NCBI RefSeq assembly: GCF_019279795.1 | Contig: NC_056729.1 | Coordinates: 1,865,319,911 to 1,865,383,910 of the forward strand | Source: Protopterus annectens | Taxonomy: Eukaryota; Chordata; Ceratodontiformes; Protopteridae | Reading direction: 5' to 3' | Length of the DNA: 64,000 nt | In this document: piece by piece, positions 20,301-33,500 of the stretch | How positions within the stretch are numbered: the stretch's first letter is position 1 | Layout: every line of letters begins with the position of its first letter | Translations under genes and position numbers: made by a program | The notes under the pieces: model-generated | The model's database searches: none | What the model was told of the DNA's origin: nothing | What the model saw: the letters and a program-made list of their open reading frames with translations, nothing else

Positions 20301-21797
20301 GTGGGGTCCTGTGAGGTATGTGGGAACCACATATGCTGCTCCACATACTGCAGTATTACATTAATAACTGGTGCAGTATTCATGAGGTGGGGGCCTGTGA
20401 GGTATGTGGGAACCACATGTGCTGCTCCACATGCTGCAGTATTACATTAATAACTGGTACAGTATTCATGAGGTGGGGGCCTGTGAGGTATGTGGGAACC
20501 ACATATGCTGCTCCACATACTGCAGTATTACATTAATAACTGGTGCAGTATTCAAGAGGTGGGGTCCTGGTGGTATGTGGCAACCACATATGCTACTCCA
20601 CATACTGCAGTATGACATTAATAACTGGTGCAGTATTCATGAGGTGGGGGCCAGTAAGGTATAATGGAACCACATATGCTGTTCCACATGCTGCAGTATT
20701 GCATTAATAACTGGTGCAGTTTTCATGAGGTGGATGCCTGTGAGGTATGTGGGAACCACATATGCTGCCCCACATACTGCAGTATTACATTAATAACTGG
20801 TGCAGTATTCATGAGGTGGGGGCCTGTGAGGTATGTGGGAACCACATATGCTGCCCCACATACTACAGTATTACATTAGTAACATGTGCAGTACTCATGA
20901 TGTGGGGTCCTGTGATGTATGTGGGACCCACATATCCTACTCCACATACTGCAGTATTACATCAATGACTGGTGCAGTATTCATGAGGTGGGGGCCTGTG
21001 AGGTATGTGGGAACCACATATGCTGCTACACATGCTGCGGTATTTCATTAATAACTGGTACAGTATTCATGAGGTGGGGACCTGTGAGGTATAAGGGAAC
21101 CACATATGCTTCTCCACATACTGCAGTATTGCATTAATAACTGTTGCAGTTTTCATGAGGTGGATGCCTGTGAGGTATGTGGGAACCACATATGCTGCCC
21201 CACATACTGCAGTATTACATTAATAACTGGTGCAGTATTCATGAGGTGGGGGCCTGTGAGGTATGTAGGAACCACATATGCTACCCCACATACTGCAGTA
21301 TTACATTAGTAACTGGTGCAGTATTCATGAGGTGGGGGCCTGTGAGGTATAAGGGAACCACATATGCTGCTCCACATACTGCAGTATTACAATAATTACT
21401 GGTGCAGTATTCATGAGGTGAGGGCCAGTGAGGTATAAGGGAGCCACATATGCTGCTCCACATACTGTAGTATTACATTAATAACTGGTGCAGTATTCAT
21501 GAGGTGGATGCCTGTGAGGTATGTGGGAACCACATATGCTGCCCCACACACTGCAGTATTATATTACTAACTGGTGCCGTATTCATGAGGTGGGGGCCTG
21601 TGAGGTATGTGGGAACCACATATGCTGCTCCACATACTGCAGTATGACATTAATAACTGGTGCAGTATTCATAAGGTGGGGGTCTGTGAGGTGTAAAGGA
21701 ACCACATATGCTGCTTCACACACTGCAGTATTACATTAATAACTGGTGCAGTTTTCATGAAGTGGATGCCTGTGACATATGTGGGAACCACATATTT
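17343..21797 (+). repeat. 86-bp satellite array, left block
   Basis: About 52 tandem monomers of 86 bases. Landmarks of one monomer are CTGCAGTATTACATTAATAA, CTGGTGCAGTATTCATGAGG, TGGGGGCCTGTGAGGTATG and GGGAACCACATATGCTGCTC. Monomers here are diverse: frequent GTATAAGGG for GTATGTGGG, TTTTCATGAAGTGGATGCC variants, ATGACATT for ATTACATT, and short deletions. 86 is not a multiple of 3, and every frame closes after about 2.5 units, so the array is not coding. Confidence 0.97.
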
Positions 21798-22395
21798 ATT
21801 TATTATTTTTATTTATTTATTTTATTTTACATTTGTTGACCGGGCTAGTCTAGCTGGATATATGTCCATTTTCAGTAGAGGCCCGGGGAGAAAAGCTCCA
21901 AATTAATAGTACATCAATTAATAAAGTTTAACAATAAAAAATAAATGGAGATGTAATGGAAACAGGAAAAAAAATTTTTTTTTTTTAAGTGAGTAAAGGT
22001 AACAGGCTATGTGATGTTCATAACAGAGTACTCTTTACACATGTGAAATAAAGAAAATCAGTTACTGTGTGATGTGCTTAGCATCATTATAAAAACATAT
22101 TAAATGAAAATAAATGTGAACAGAGATGAAGGAAAGATAGGAAAGGTATCAGGGATAGTATAGGTTGAGTTTAAGGATTAGATTTTTTTCATAGAGGAAG
22201 TAGAATAGTTACTGTTATGAAAGAGAGGCAGGGATACTCTTATGAAGGAAGGGGAGAGACATTAGGGTAAGTAGGCAGTGGGTGTTTTATTCCAAATCAT
22301 AGTGGAAAGTTGAGCAGCTGAGAGTCCCCAACTAAGTTATTGGATGTAATTGGGTTGAGGTGGAAGGAAGGATGACAGGGAAGGAAAAAGCAGGG

Positions 22396-25300
22396 TTAGT
22401 CTGGGTTAGTGCAGGGGCATAGCCATGTTTTATTGAGATATTTTTTGAGATTTTTTTTGAACAGAGGGAGAGAAGTCAGAGATGAGATGTCTGAGGGTAA
22501 TTTATTCCATACTTTTCCTACTGAGTTGGAGAACAAGCAGTCACCTGCAGAGTTATTGGGTCTAGTGTTGCTGATCAAAAGTTTTTTAGAAGACCTTAGA
22601 TGTTTAAGGTTATAATAAGGGGTAATAAGGTTATTGAGTATTGGGGTTTTTGTAGGTTGGTACAGGGTTTTGTGAGCTATTATAAGTTGTTGTAGTTGAA
22701 TCTGATTGGGAAGTTCAAGCCAACCTAGTTGTCTAAGATTAAGGCAATGATGTGTCCTGAATGGGGATGCGGTAGCAAATCTAGCAATGTTATTGTAGCA
22801 TATAACTAGTTTATTGAGGGTTTTTTTTTGAGAGATTGGTATAAATAGGGCAATCATAAAGTAGAGTAGAGATCAGATGAGTTCTGGCTAGGGTAATTCT
22901 AGTGGCAGGAGTAAGAAAGGGTTTGATTCTGTATAAGCTACCTATTTTTTTGTTCACAGATTTTATGGTAGTGTTAATGTGATTTTCAAAATTAAGGTTA
23001 TTGTCTATAGTAATTCCTAATAATTTTGTGGTGGTGTCTGGAGAAATACTAGTACTGTTATTGGAAGTAATAGTGAAATTTAGGGGGATGTGATTTCGTG
23101 TTGGTGAAAAGAGTAGTAGCTTAGTTTTCTTGGGGTTGAGTAGGAGGCAGCGTTGTGAGAACCATTGTTCTTCTGTGTTAAAGGCTTCTTGGGTAAGAGT
23201 CTGAAGTTCAGTTTGAGAGGTAGCTGTGCAGATTATAGTGGAGTCATCTGCATATTGAATACAGGTAGTATGAGGGATAGCTGTTTGGAGGTCGTTGATA
23301 AAGATGGAAAATAGAAGTGGTCCTAAGATGGAGCCTTGTGGCACACCTAGAGATAGGAAGGTGGTCAGATAGTGAATTTTTCCAGAGTACTGCTTGTTGG
23401 CGGTTTTCAAGGTAAGATTTAAACCAAGTAATGCTGTGGGGATCAAGTGAGATAGAGAAGAGAATGTGCAAGAGTAGTTGGTGATTCACCATGTCAAAGG
23501 CTTTGGATAAGTCTATGAATAGTGCTGAAGAGAGACTGTTTTTGTTGCGGTTAGAGTTTATGGTATTGGTGAAAGATAGCAGTGCAGTGGTAGTACTGTG
23601 TGAAGGTCTGAAACCATGCTGACAGTTGGCAAGTAGGTTGTGTTGGAGAAGATGGTTAAGGAGTTGTTTATGGATACATTTTTCCATGATTTTGGCAATT
23701 GGGGATAGTAAAGCTATGGGACGATAGTTGGAGAAATCATTGGAATTTCCTCCTTTATGTAGTGGGATAATATGAGATATTTTCCAGATTTCAGGGACAG
23801 TTTTTTCATTGATGGATCTGTTTTGTTAATATAGAAATGGGATACGCAATGGCTTTAGCTCCTATTTGCAGGAACTCTGCAGGGAGTTTGTCTGCGGAGG
23901 GGGTGGTAGGTTTAAGTTTTTGTAGCAAGGAAGAAATATACGATGTAGAAATGGGAAGAAAGTGAAATGAGCAGGGTATATTTACAGAAGAAGGAAGTAT
24001 CTTTGAGGTATCAGGAGATAGGTGATTTGCAAGATTTTGTATAGTATTAGTGAAGAAGGAGTTGAAGGCATTTGCTGTTTGTATAGGGTTGTCAGGGTTA
24101 GAGTGTTGTGGGTTGGGTGTAATAGTTTGGCCTGGGGATAGAAGATAATGGATGGTGGACCAGAATTTTTTTGGTTCCTTATTGGATGTTTGTTGTAAAT
24201 GAAGGTAGTAGTTCTTTTTGTCTAACAGTATGGCTTTTTTTGTGTTGTTTCTACATTCTCTGAAGGTTTGATGGTCAGCTTGGGACTTGGTAGTACACCA
24301 TTTAGTCCAGGCTTTGTTTCTGGTAATGATTTTGTGTCTAGTATCCTTCCTAAGCCAGGGGGCTGGTTTGGTTTTGGTTCTGATAGTACGAGTTGGAGCA
24401 TGCTGGTCTAGAATAGATAAGAATGTGGAGTTGAAGTATTGTACTGCATCATTAAGAGGGAGTATCTTTAGAGGGGTCCAGTTACATTGCTTTAGTTCTG
24501 TTAGAAAAAGTTCTGAGTTGAATAGCTTTTTTGAACGTAGTGTTCGGAAAGTGGTTGGAAAAGTTATGTCGCTTTTTTTTCTAATAATATAAGTTAATGA
24601 GTGATCACTTAGGTCATCTGGTAGGGTGCCAGAGTTATACGTTTGTTGGGGAGTGTTTGTAAGTATCCAGTCTAATGTGGTTTCATTGTTATTGATTTTA
24701 TTAGTTCTGGTAGGGCCTGATATAAGTTGAGAGAAGCCATGTAGGTTAATGTGGAAGGTAGGGTTTGAGTTGTTGCAAGAATTCCAATCAATGTTTAGGT
24801 CACCTAGGATTAATGTTTCTTGTGGAACATTAGAAGAGAGCCAACTAAGTATGGACTCCAGAGCGTTAATGTTATTTCCTGGGGGGAGATATATACAAAT
24901 TATGTAAATAGCTTTGCTGTAGTTTAGTTGGAGTTTAGAACATATTAGTTCGGCGTTATTGACTAAGGGGAGGTTCAGGTTTGTAGTGGTGATTTGTAGC
25001 TGTGATTTATAAAGAATTGCAACACCTCCTCCCTTTTTTTTGGGCGGTCGAGTCTTATGATTTTATATCCAGGTGGGGTGATTTCATTATCTTTAATAGA
25101 AGGTTTTAGCCATGTTTCTGATAGGCAAAGGATATCAAATTGGTTGACATCAAGGAGAGCATGGAGTTGAGCAATTTTGTTACAAATACTACGTATATTC
25201 AGATGAGCTAAGGTGAGTGAGTTGGTAAATTTTGTTGGAGATATAGGCCTAGTTTTGTTATTGATGTTGGTTTCTATGGTCTGGGTGTGCTGAGGGCCAG

Positions 25301-25643
25301 GGTTGGGATGAATGTCTCCATCCAAAAGTGAGTGTGGGAGTGGATGTTGTTTGGGTTGATGATTTGTACAAAAGTAGTTGGTGAACTTTCTAGATTTCTG
25401 GTTATAGAATTTAATATGAGCTAGTCTGTGAAATTTAGCTAGAAAGTAGTTAGATTTATAAGTGGGATTTTGGAAGGTCACAGCAAACGATGTTGTCGGT
25501 GAAGAGGTTTGAGAGGAGGAGAATGTAGAGGTAGAGTGTATGGGTTGTTCGTAGGAGGTTAAGATATAGGTAGTTGTGAGTGGAGTTAAAAGTGATAGTA
25601 TGACTAGTATTTGTAGTTGAGAAGGGTTTAGTGTTATGTGCAT
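22396..25643 (-). pseudogene. L2/CR1-type LINE ORF: AP endonuclease and RT
   Basis: On the - strand, frame 24975-25643 has a hydrophobic N-terminal stretch, a 2A-like DGDIHPNPGP (25293-25322), then LAHLNIRSICNK and LSETWL, the start of the AP endonuclease. A T run at about 25030 shifts the frame, after which LILGDLN and LSDHSL endonuclease motifs are read without a stop to about 23825. RT follows in frames 23244-23687 (HGFRPSHST, DLSKAFD) and 22811-23446 (GVPQGSILGPLLF, IQYADDST with the catalytic aspartates). The C-terminal part is 22396-22857. At least four indels (about 25030, 23820, 23400, 22830) inactivate it. Long open stretches between them suggest a fairly young copy. Confidence 0.85.
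25293..25322 (-). other. 2A-like ribosome-skipping motif in the LINE
   Basis: DGDIHPNPGP at residues 108-117 of the LINE frame has the DxxxNPGP end of 2A sequences, which make ribosomes skip a peptide bond before the last proline. 2A-like motifs are known near the N terminus of several non-LTR elements. The position, shortly before the endonuclease, fits. The H at the residue usually E may reduce activity. Confidence 0.55.
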
Positions 25644-27260
25644 AGTTAGGAAGAGGGGGTGAGAGATTAACTATGAAGTAATAGTATGTTTAGAAGCAGT
25701 TAGAGGTGGAGGAGAGATGTATAATTAGTTGGAGTAGTGAGATAGAGGGGGAGGGATGTTGTAGTTAGGGTGTGTCTGGTATGAAATGTGTAGGGGTGTG
25801 GTTTGTAGAGGTATAAAGGTAGGACCAGTGGGGGTGGGTGGGAATTGGGGGTAGGGTAGGGGAGCGGAGTGAGCCCGGAGGGCGAACGGAGCGGGTAGAG
25901 ACAAGAGAGAGAATGTGGAGGAAGACAATCAGTGAAGTGAGAGGAACAGCAGGTAAGTCTGAAGGTGGGGGAAAGGTAGGCAATGTTCAGAGGTTAGCAG
26001 GAAGAAAGACAGGAAGTTTGAGTAGAGGACACTGATAGAAGGATTACTAAGGGTAAGGAGCACTGGTGGGTAAGTGATTCAGGAAACTGAGAGCAGAGTG
26101 AGTGGGGTCAGGTTGCAGAAATGGGGTAGGAAATTACAGAACAGAAAGCTAGTATTTCAGAGATCTAATTCTTGAGGCACCACCTAGTGGCCACTCATTG
26201 TATAGCAATGGGATTGTCTCAACTAGAGTTGGGGGCTAAAGGGGAGTGTGAGTGATTCAGTTTATGTGAGGGGGTGATAGTATGGTAGGAAGTAGTTGAA
26301 AGATGCGGGGGGGTTGGCTGCTGGCTGGTCTGCCTGCCTGATTAGTTTGCCTAACATAGCAAAACATGACAATTATTTTGTTGTAATATCTTAGTGTTGG
26401 TATCAGTACATACTTTCAATGCCTTTTCCAAGGTAAAATGTTTTTTTTCTGGGAGATGTTAGGTAATTCTTTTGATGCCCTAGTATTCAGAGGCGTCCAG
26501 AAGGGAGAATGCAGGTAATTGTTGCAGGGACAAAACTGGAACACAGTGCTGGTAAAATACAGAGGGAGAGAAAAGGTAGTAAGGCTTAGAGATACAATGT
26601 AGAGAAGGAAAAGCAGTTATACAGACATGGTTCATGTATATAAACACCTTCAACAACAATGCTTTGTGGTACTAACAGACTTATAAAAATCAGATTTCAG
26701 CAGGAGGCTAATTAAAAGTCAGAGCAGTACTAACTTGCAACAGTCATCAATTGTTTCAAAAAACAGTTACAGATGTTACCACATTAATTGGCCATACTTA
26801 GCAGCACTTACAAGCTTCTAAAGCTACAGCAATATGAAGTTATAAAAGTAGTAATAGATGATTAGAACTCAGAAACGGAGGTCATTTCTGACTACAGGAA
26901 AAAGCTGTAATTTGTCTATGTAATATATATGTAATATATAGCACAGGTATAGCTTTAATACAGGAACACAGGAAATAGCTATGATATCCTTGCGGTTAAG
27001 CTAGCTCCACACGTGAAACTGGGTGTAGTAATTCTAAGGGGTGGGCTATTACATTCAACTGAGCGATACTGTACAATGGTTAAGACTAAGGGAAAAGAGA
27101 GTTCTGGCTAAAATTTATGTCTCCACACTCTTTCCAAGTTATTAGCCTGAATGGGTTAGATCAAATTGTTAAATAATTAGAAGAGTAAGCCTAAACCAGT
27201 GTAAGAAGTGATCGCAGAAGACGGCATTTAATAAGGGACTAGCTGCAGTAGTTCAGGATC
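25644..27260 (-). other. LINE 5' region, no recognised ORF
   Basis: The - strand sequence upstream of the LINE coding frame is pyrimidine-rich at first (25700-26000) and then of mixed composition. Short proline-rich frames exist (for example 25765-25983) but match no ORF1 that I know. It could instead contain another, unrecognised insertion. Confidence 0.4.
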
Positions 27261-27424
27261 CAGGTTTCGTTACACGTGGACCACGCTATTAAGCTGTATA
27301 GGTTAACAGGGAGGGCTCGACTCATATATAAAAAGTTAGAAACAGGTTTCGTTACACGTGGACCACGCTATTAAGCTGTATAGGTAACAGGGAGGGCTCG
27401 ACTCATATATAACAAGTTAGAAAC
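27261..27424 (-). repeat. 82-bp tandem duplication near LINE 5' end
   Basis: CAGGTTTCGTTACACGTGG starts at 27261 and again at 27343. The two about 82-base units differ by one deletion and one substitution. Each unit contains CACGTG and a CATATATA stretch. Duplicated promoter-like units at 5' ends occur in several LINE families; the function here is inference. Confidence 0.7.
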
Positions 27425-27577
27425 AGTACCTGAGAGCAGAGAACTTCCTTCAACAGCCTATTCATATGCAATACTCATTAAGAGGCTACATATACAGTAG
27501 AACATTAATAATTTATCACAAACTGAGAATTTGTAGCAGTAATTACAATGAGCATTTGTTGCAAGCAGCGCACACAA

Positions 27578-30500
27578 ACATATGCTGCTCCACATACTGC
27601 AGTATGACATTAATAACAGGTGCAGTATTCATAAGGTGGGGGTCTGTGAGGTATAAGGGAACCACATATGCTGCTTCACATACTACAGTATTACATTAAT
27701 AACTGGTGCAGTTTTCATGAAGTGGATGCCTGTGACGTATGTGGGAACCACATATGCTGCTCCACATACTGCAGTATTACATTAATAACTGGTGCAGTAT
27801 TCATGAGGTGGGGGCCTGTGAGGTATGTGGGAACCACATATGCTTCTCCACATACTGCAGTATTACATTAGTAACTGGTGCAGTATTCATGAGGTGGGGG
27901 ACTGTGAGTTATAAGGGAACCACATATGTTGCTCCACATCCTGCAGTATTACATTAATAACTGGTGCAGTATTCATGAGGTGGGGGCCTGTGAGGTATGT
28001 GGGAACCACATATGCTGCTCCACATGCTGCAGTATGACATTAATAACTGGTGCAGTATTCATGAGGTGGGGACCTGTGAGGTATAAGGTAACCACATATG
28101 CTGCTCCACATACTGCAGTATTACATTAATAACTGGTGCAGTATTCATGAGGTGGGGGCCTGTGAGGTATAAGGGAACCACATGTGCTGCTCCACATACT
28201 GCAGTATTACATTAATAACTGGTACAGTATTCATGAGGTGGGGGCCTGTGAGGTATGTGGGAACCACATATGCTGCTCCACATACTGCAGTATTACATTA
28301 ATAACTGGTACAGTATTCATGAGTTGGGGGCCTGTGAGATATGTGGGAACCACATATGCTGCTCCACATACTGCAGTATGACATTAATAACTGGTGCAGT
28401 ATTCATGAGGTGGGGCCTGTGAGGTATGTGGGAACCACATATGCTGCCCCACATGCTGCAGTATTACATTAATAACTGGTGCAGTATTCATGAGGTGGGG
28501 TCCTGTGAGGTGTGTGGGAACCACATATGCTCCTTCACATACAGCAGAATGACATTAATAACTGTTGCAGTGTTCATGAGGTGGGGCCTGTGAGGTATGT
28601 GGGAACCACATATGCTGCTCCACATACTGCAGTATTACATTAATAACTGGTGCAGTATTCATGAGGTGGGGGCCTGTGAGGTATGTGGGAACGACATATG
28701 CTGCTCCACATACTGCAGTATTACATTAATAACTGGTGCAGTATTCATGAGGTGGGGGCCTGTGAGGTATGTGGGAACCACATATGCTGCTCCACATACT
28801 GCAGTATTACATTAATAACTGGTGCAGTATTCATGAGGTGGGGGCCTGTGAGGTATGTGGGAACCACATATGCTGCTCCACATGCTGCAGTATTACATTA
28901 ATAACTGGTGCAGTATTCATGAGGTGGGGGCCTGTGAGGTATGTGGGAACCACATATGCTGCTCCACATACTGCAGTATTACATTAATAACTGGTGCAGT
29001 ATTCATGAGGTGGGGGCCTGTGAGGTATGTGGGAACCACATATGCTGCTCCACATACTGCAGTATTACATTAATAACTGGTACAGTATTCATGAGGTGGG
29101 GCCTGTGAGGTATGTGGGAACCACATATGCTGCTCCACATACTGCAGTATTACATTAATAACTGGTGCAGTATTCATGAGGTGGGGGCCTGTGAGGTATG
29201 TGGGAACCACATATGCTGCTCCACATACTGCAGTATTACATTAATAACTGGTGCAGTATTCATGAGGTGGGGGCCTGTGAGGTATGTGGGAACCACATAT
29301 GCTGCTCCACATACTGCAGTATTACATTAATAACTGGTGAAGTATTCATGAGGTGTGGGCCTGTGAGGTATGTGGGAACCACATGTGCTGCTCCACATAC
29401 TGCAGTATTACATTAATAACTGGTGCAGTATTCATGAGGTGGGGGCCTGTGAGGTATGTTGGAACCACATATACTGCTCCACATACTGCAGTATTACATT
29501 AATAACTGGTGCAGTATTCATGAGGTGGGGGCCTGTGAGGTATGTGGGAACCACATATGCTGCTCCACATACTGCAGTATTACATTAATAACTGGTGCAG
29601 TATTCATGAGGTGGGGCCCTGTGAGGTATGTGGGAACCACATATGCTGCTCCACATACTGCAGTATTACATTAATAACTGGTGCAGTATTCATGAGGTGG
29701 GGGCCTGTGAGGTATGTGGGAACCACATATGCTGCTCCACATACTGCAGTATTACATTAATAACTGGTGCAGTATTCATGAGGTGGGGGCCTGTGAGGTA
29801 TGTGGGAACCACATATGCTGCTCCACATACTGCAGTATTACATTAATAACTGGTGCAGTATTCATGAGGTGGGGGCCTGTGAGGTATGTGGGAACCACAT
29901 ATGCTGCTCCACATACTGCAGTATGACATTAATAACTGGTGCAGTATTCATGAGGTGGGGGCCTGTAAGGTATGTGGGAACCACATATGCTGCCCCATAT
30001 ACCACAGTATTACAGTAATAACTGGTGCAGTATTCATGACGTGGGGGCCTTTGAGGTATGTGGAACAACATATGGTGCTCCACATACTGCACTATTACAT
30101 TAATAACTGGTACAGTATTCATGAGGTGGGGGGCTGTGAGGTATTTGGGAACCACATATGCTGCTCCACATACTGCAGTATTACATTAATAACTGGTACA
30201 GTATTCATGAGGTGGGGGCCTGTGAGGTATGAGGGAACCACATATGCTACTCCACATACTGCAGTATTACATTAAAAACTAGTGCAGTTTTCATGAGGTG
30301 GGGGCCTGTGAGGTATGTGGGAACCACATATGCTGCTCCACATACTGCAGTATTACATTAATAACTGGTACAGTATTCATGAGGTGGGGTATTTGAGGTA
30401 TGTGGGAACCACATATGCTGCTCCACATACTGCAGTATTACATTAATAACTGGTACAGTATTCATGAGGTGGGGGCCTGTGAGGTATGTGGGAACCACAT

Positions 30501-33500
30501 ATGCTGCTCCACATACTGCAGTATTACATTAATAACTGGTGCAGTATTCATGAGGTGGGGGCCTGTGAGGTATGTGGGAACCACATATGCTGCTCCACAT
30601 ACTGCAGTATTACATTAATAACTGGTACAGTACTCATGAGGTGAGGGCCTGTGAGGTATGTGGGAACCACATATGCTGCTCCACATGCTGCAGAATGACA
30701 TTAATAACTGGTGCAGTATTCATGAGGTGGGGGCCTGTGAGGTATGTGGGAACCACATATGCTGCTCCACATACTGCAGTATGACATTAATAACTGCTGC
30801 TGTGTTCATGAGGTGAGGGCCTGTGAGGTATGTGGGAACCACATATGCTGCCCCACATACTGCAGTATAATATTAATAACTGGTGCAGTATTCGTGAAGT
30901 GGGGGCCTGTGAGGTATGTGAGAACCACATATGCTGTCCCACATACTGCAGTATTACATTAATAACCGGTGCTGTATTCATGCGGTGGGGGCCTGTGAGC
31001 TATGTGGGAACCACATATGCTGCCCCACATACTGCAGTATTACATTAATAACTGATGCAGTATTCATGAGCTGGGGGCCTGTCAGGTATGTTGGAACCAC
31101 ATATGCTGCTCCACATACTGCAGTATTACATTAATAACTGGTGCAGTATTCATAAATTGGGGGCCTGTGAGGTATAAGGGACCCACATGTGCTGCTCCAC
31201 ATACTGCAGTATTACATTAATAACTGGTACAGTATTCATGAGGTGGGGGCCTGTGAGGTATGTGGGAACCACATATGCTGCTGCACATGCTGCAGTATTA
31301 CATTAATAATTGGTGCAGTTATTCGCGAGGGGGGGCTGTGAGGTATGTGGGAACCACATATGTTGCTCCACATACTGCAGTATTACATTAATAACTGGTA
31401 CAGTATTCATGAGGTGGGGGCCTGTGAGGTATGTGGGAACCACATATGCTGCTCCACATACTGCAGTATTACATTAATAACTGGTGCAGTATTCATGAGG
31501 TGGGGGCCTGTGAGGTATGTGGGAACCACATATGCTGCTCCACATACTGCAGTATTACATTAATAACTGGTGCAGTATTCATGAGGTGGGGGCCTGTGAG
31601 GTATGTGGGAACCACATATGCTGCTCCACATACTGCAGTATTACATTAATAACTGGTGCAGTATTCATGAGGTGGGGACCTGTGAGGTATGTGGGAACCA
31701 CATATGCTGTTACACATACTGCAGTATTACATTAATAACTGGTGCAGTATTCATGAGGTGGGGGCCTGTGAGGTATGTGGGAACCACATATGCTGCTCCA
31801 CATACTGCAGTATTACATTAATAACTGGTACAGTATTCATGAGGTGGGGGCCTGTGAGGTATGTGCTCCACATACTGCAGTATTACATTAATAACTGGTG
31901 CCGTATTCTTGAGGTGGGGGCCTGTGAGGTATAAGGGAACCACATATGCTGCTCCACATGCTGCAGTATTACCTTAATAACTGGTGCAGTATTCATGAGG
32001 TGGGGTCCTGTGAGGTATGTGGGAACCACATATGCTGCTCCACATACTGCAGTATTACATTAATAACTGGTGCAGTATTCATGAGGTGGGGGCCTGTGAG
32101 GTATGTGGGAACCACATATGCTGCTCCACATACTGCAGTATTACATTAATAACTGGTGCAGTATTCATGAGGTGGGGGCCTGTGAGGTATGTGGGAACCA
32201 CATATGCTGCTCCACATACTGCAGTATTACATTAATAACTGGTGCAGTATTCATGAGGTGGGGGCCTGTGAGGTATGTGGGAACCACATATGCTGCTCCA
32301 CATACTGCAGTATTACATTAATAACTAGTGCAGTATTCATGAGGTGGGGGCCTGTGAGGTATGTGGTAACCACATATGCTGCTCCACATACTGCAGTATT
32401 ACATTAATAACTGGTGCAGTGTTCGTGAGGTCGGGCCTGTGAGGTATGTGAGAACCACACATGCTGCCGCACATACTGCAGTATTACAATAATAACTGGT
32501 GCAGTATTTATGAGGTGGGGCTGGTGAGGTATGTGGGAACCACATATTCTGCTCCACATACTGCAATATTACATTAATAACTGGTGCAGCATTCATGAAG
32601 TGGGGTTCTTTGAGGTATGTGGGAACCACATATGCTGCTCCACATACTGCAGTATTACATTAATAACTGGTGCAGTATTCATGAGGTGGGGGCCTGTGAG
32701 GTATGTGGGAACCACATATGCTGCTCCACATACTGCAGTATTACATTAATAACTGGTGCAGTATTCATGAAGTGGGGCCTGTGAGGTATGTGGGAACCAC
32801 ATATGCTGCTCCACATACTGCAGTATTACATTAATAACTGGTACAGTATTCATGAGGTGGGGGCCTGTGAGGTATGTGGGAACCACATATGCTGCTCCAC
32901 ATACTGCAGTATTACATTAATAACTGGTGCAGTATTCATGAGGTGGGGGCCTGTGAGGTATGTGGGAACCACATATGCTGCTCCACATACTGCAGTATTA
33001 CATTAATAACTGGTGCAGTATTCATGAGGTGGGGGCCTGTGAGGTATGTGGGAACCACATATGCTGCTCCACATACTGCAGTATTACATTAATAACTGGT
33101 GCAGTATTCATGAGGTGGGGGCCTGTGAGGTATGTGGGAACCACATATGCTGCTCCACATACTGCAGTATTACATTAATAACTGGTGCAGTATTCATGAG
33201 GTGGGGGCCTGTGAGGTATGTGGGAACCACATATGCTGCTCCACATACTGCAGTATTACATTAATAACTGGTGCAGTATTCATGAGGTGGGGGCCTGTGA
33301 GGTATGTGGGAACCACATATGCTGCTCCACATACTGCAGTATTACATTAATAACTGGTGCAGTATTCATGAAGTGGGCCATGTGAGGTATGTGGGAACCA
33401 CATATGCTGCTCCACATACTGCAGTATTACATTAATAACTGGTGCAGTATTCATGAGGTGGGGTCCTGTGAGGTATGTGGCAACCACATATGCTGCTCCA

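Larger units (their letters stand above)
21798..27577 (-). mobile_element. L2/CR1-group LINE inserted in the satellite
   Basis: A 5.8 kb insertion interrupts the array between CCACATAT (21790-21797) and ACATATGCTGC (27578 on); ACATAT may be the short target duplication. Read on the - strand it has a 5' region of about 1.9 kb, one long but frameshifted ORF with AP endonuclease and RT, a 3' untranslated part of about 600 bases, and a tail of TAAA/TAAATAAA repeats (21798-21835) next to the target. A simple-repeat 3' tail is typical of L2/CR1 elements. It looks nearly full-length, which is unusual for LINEs. I did not recognise an ORF1. Confidence 0.8.
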
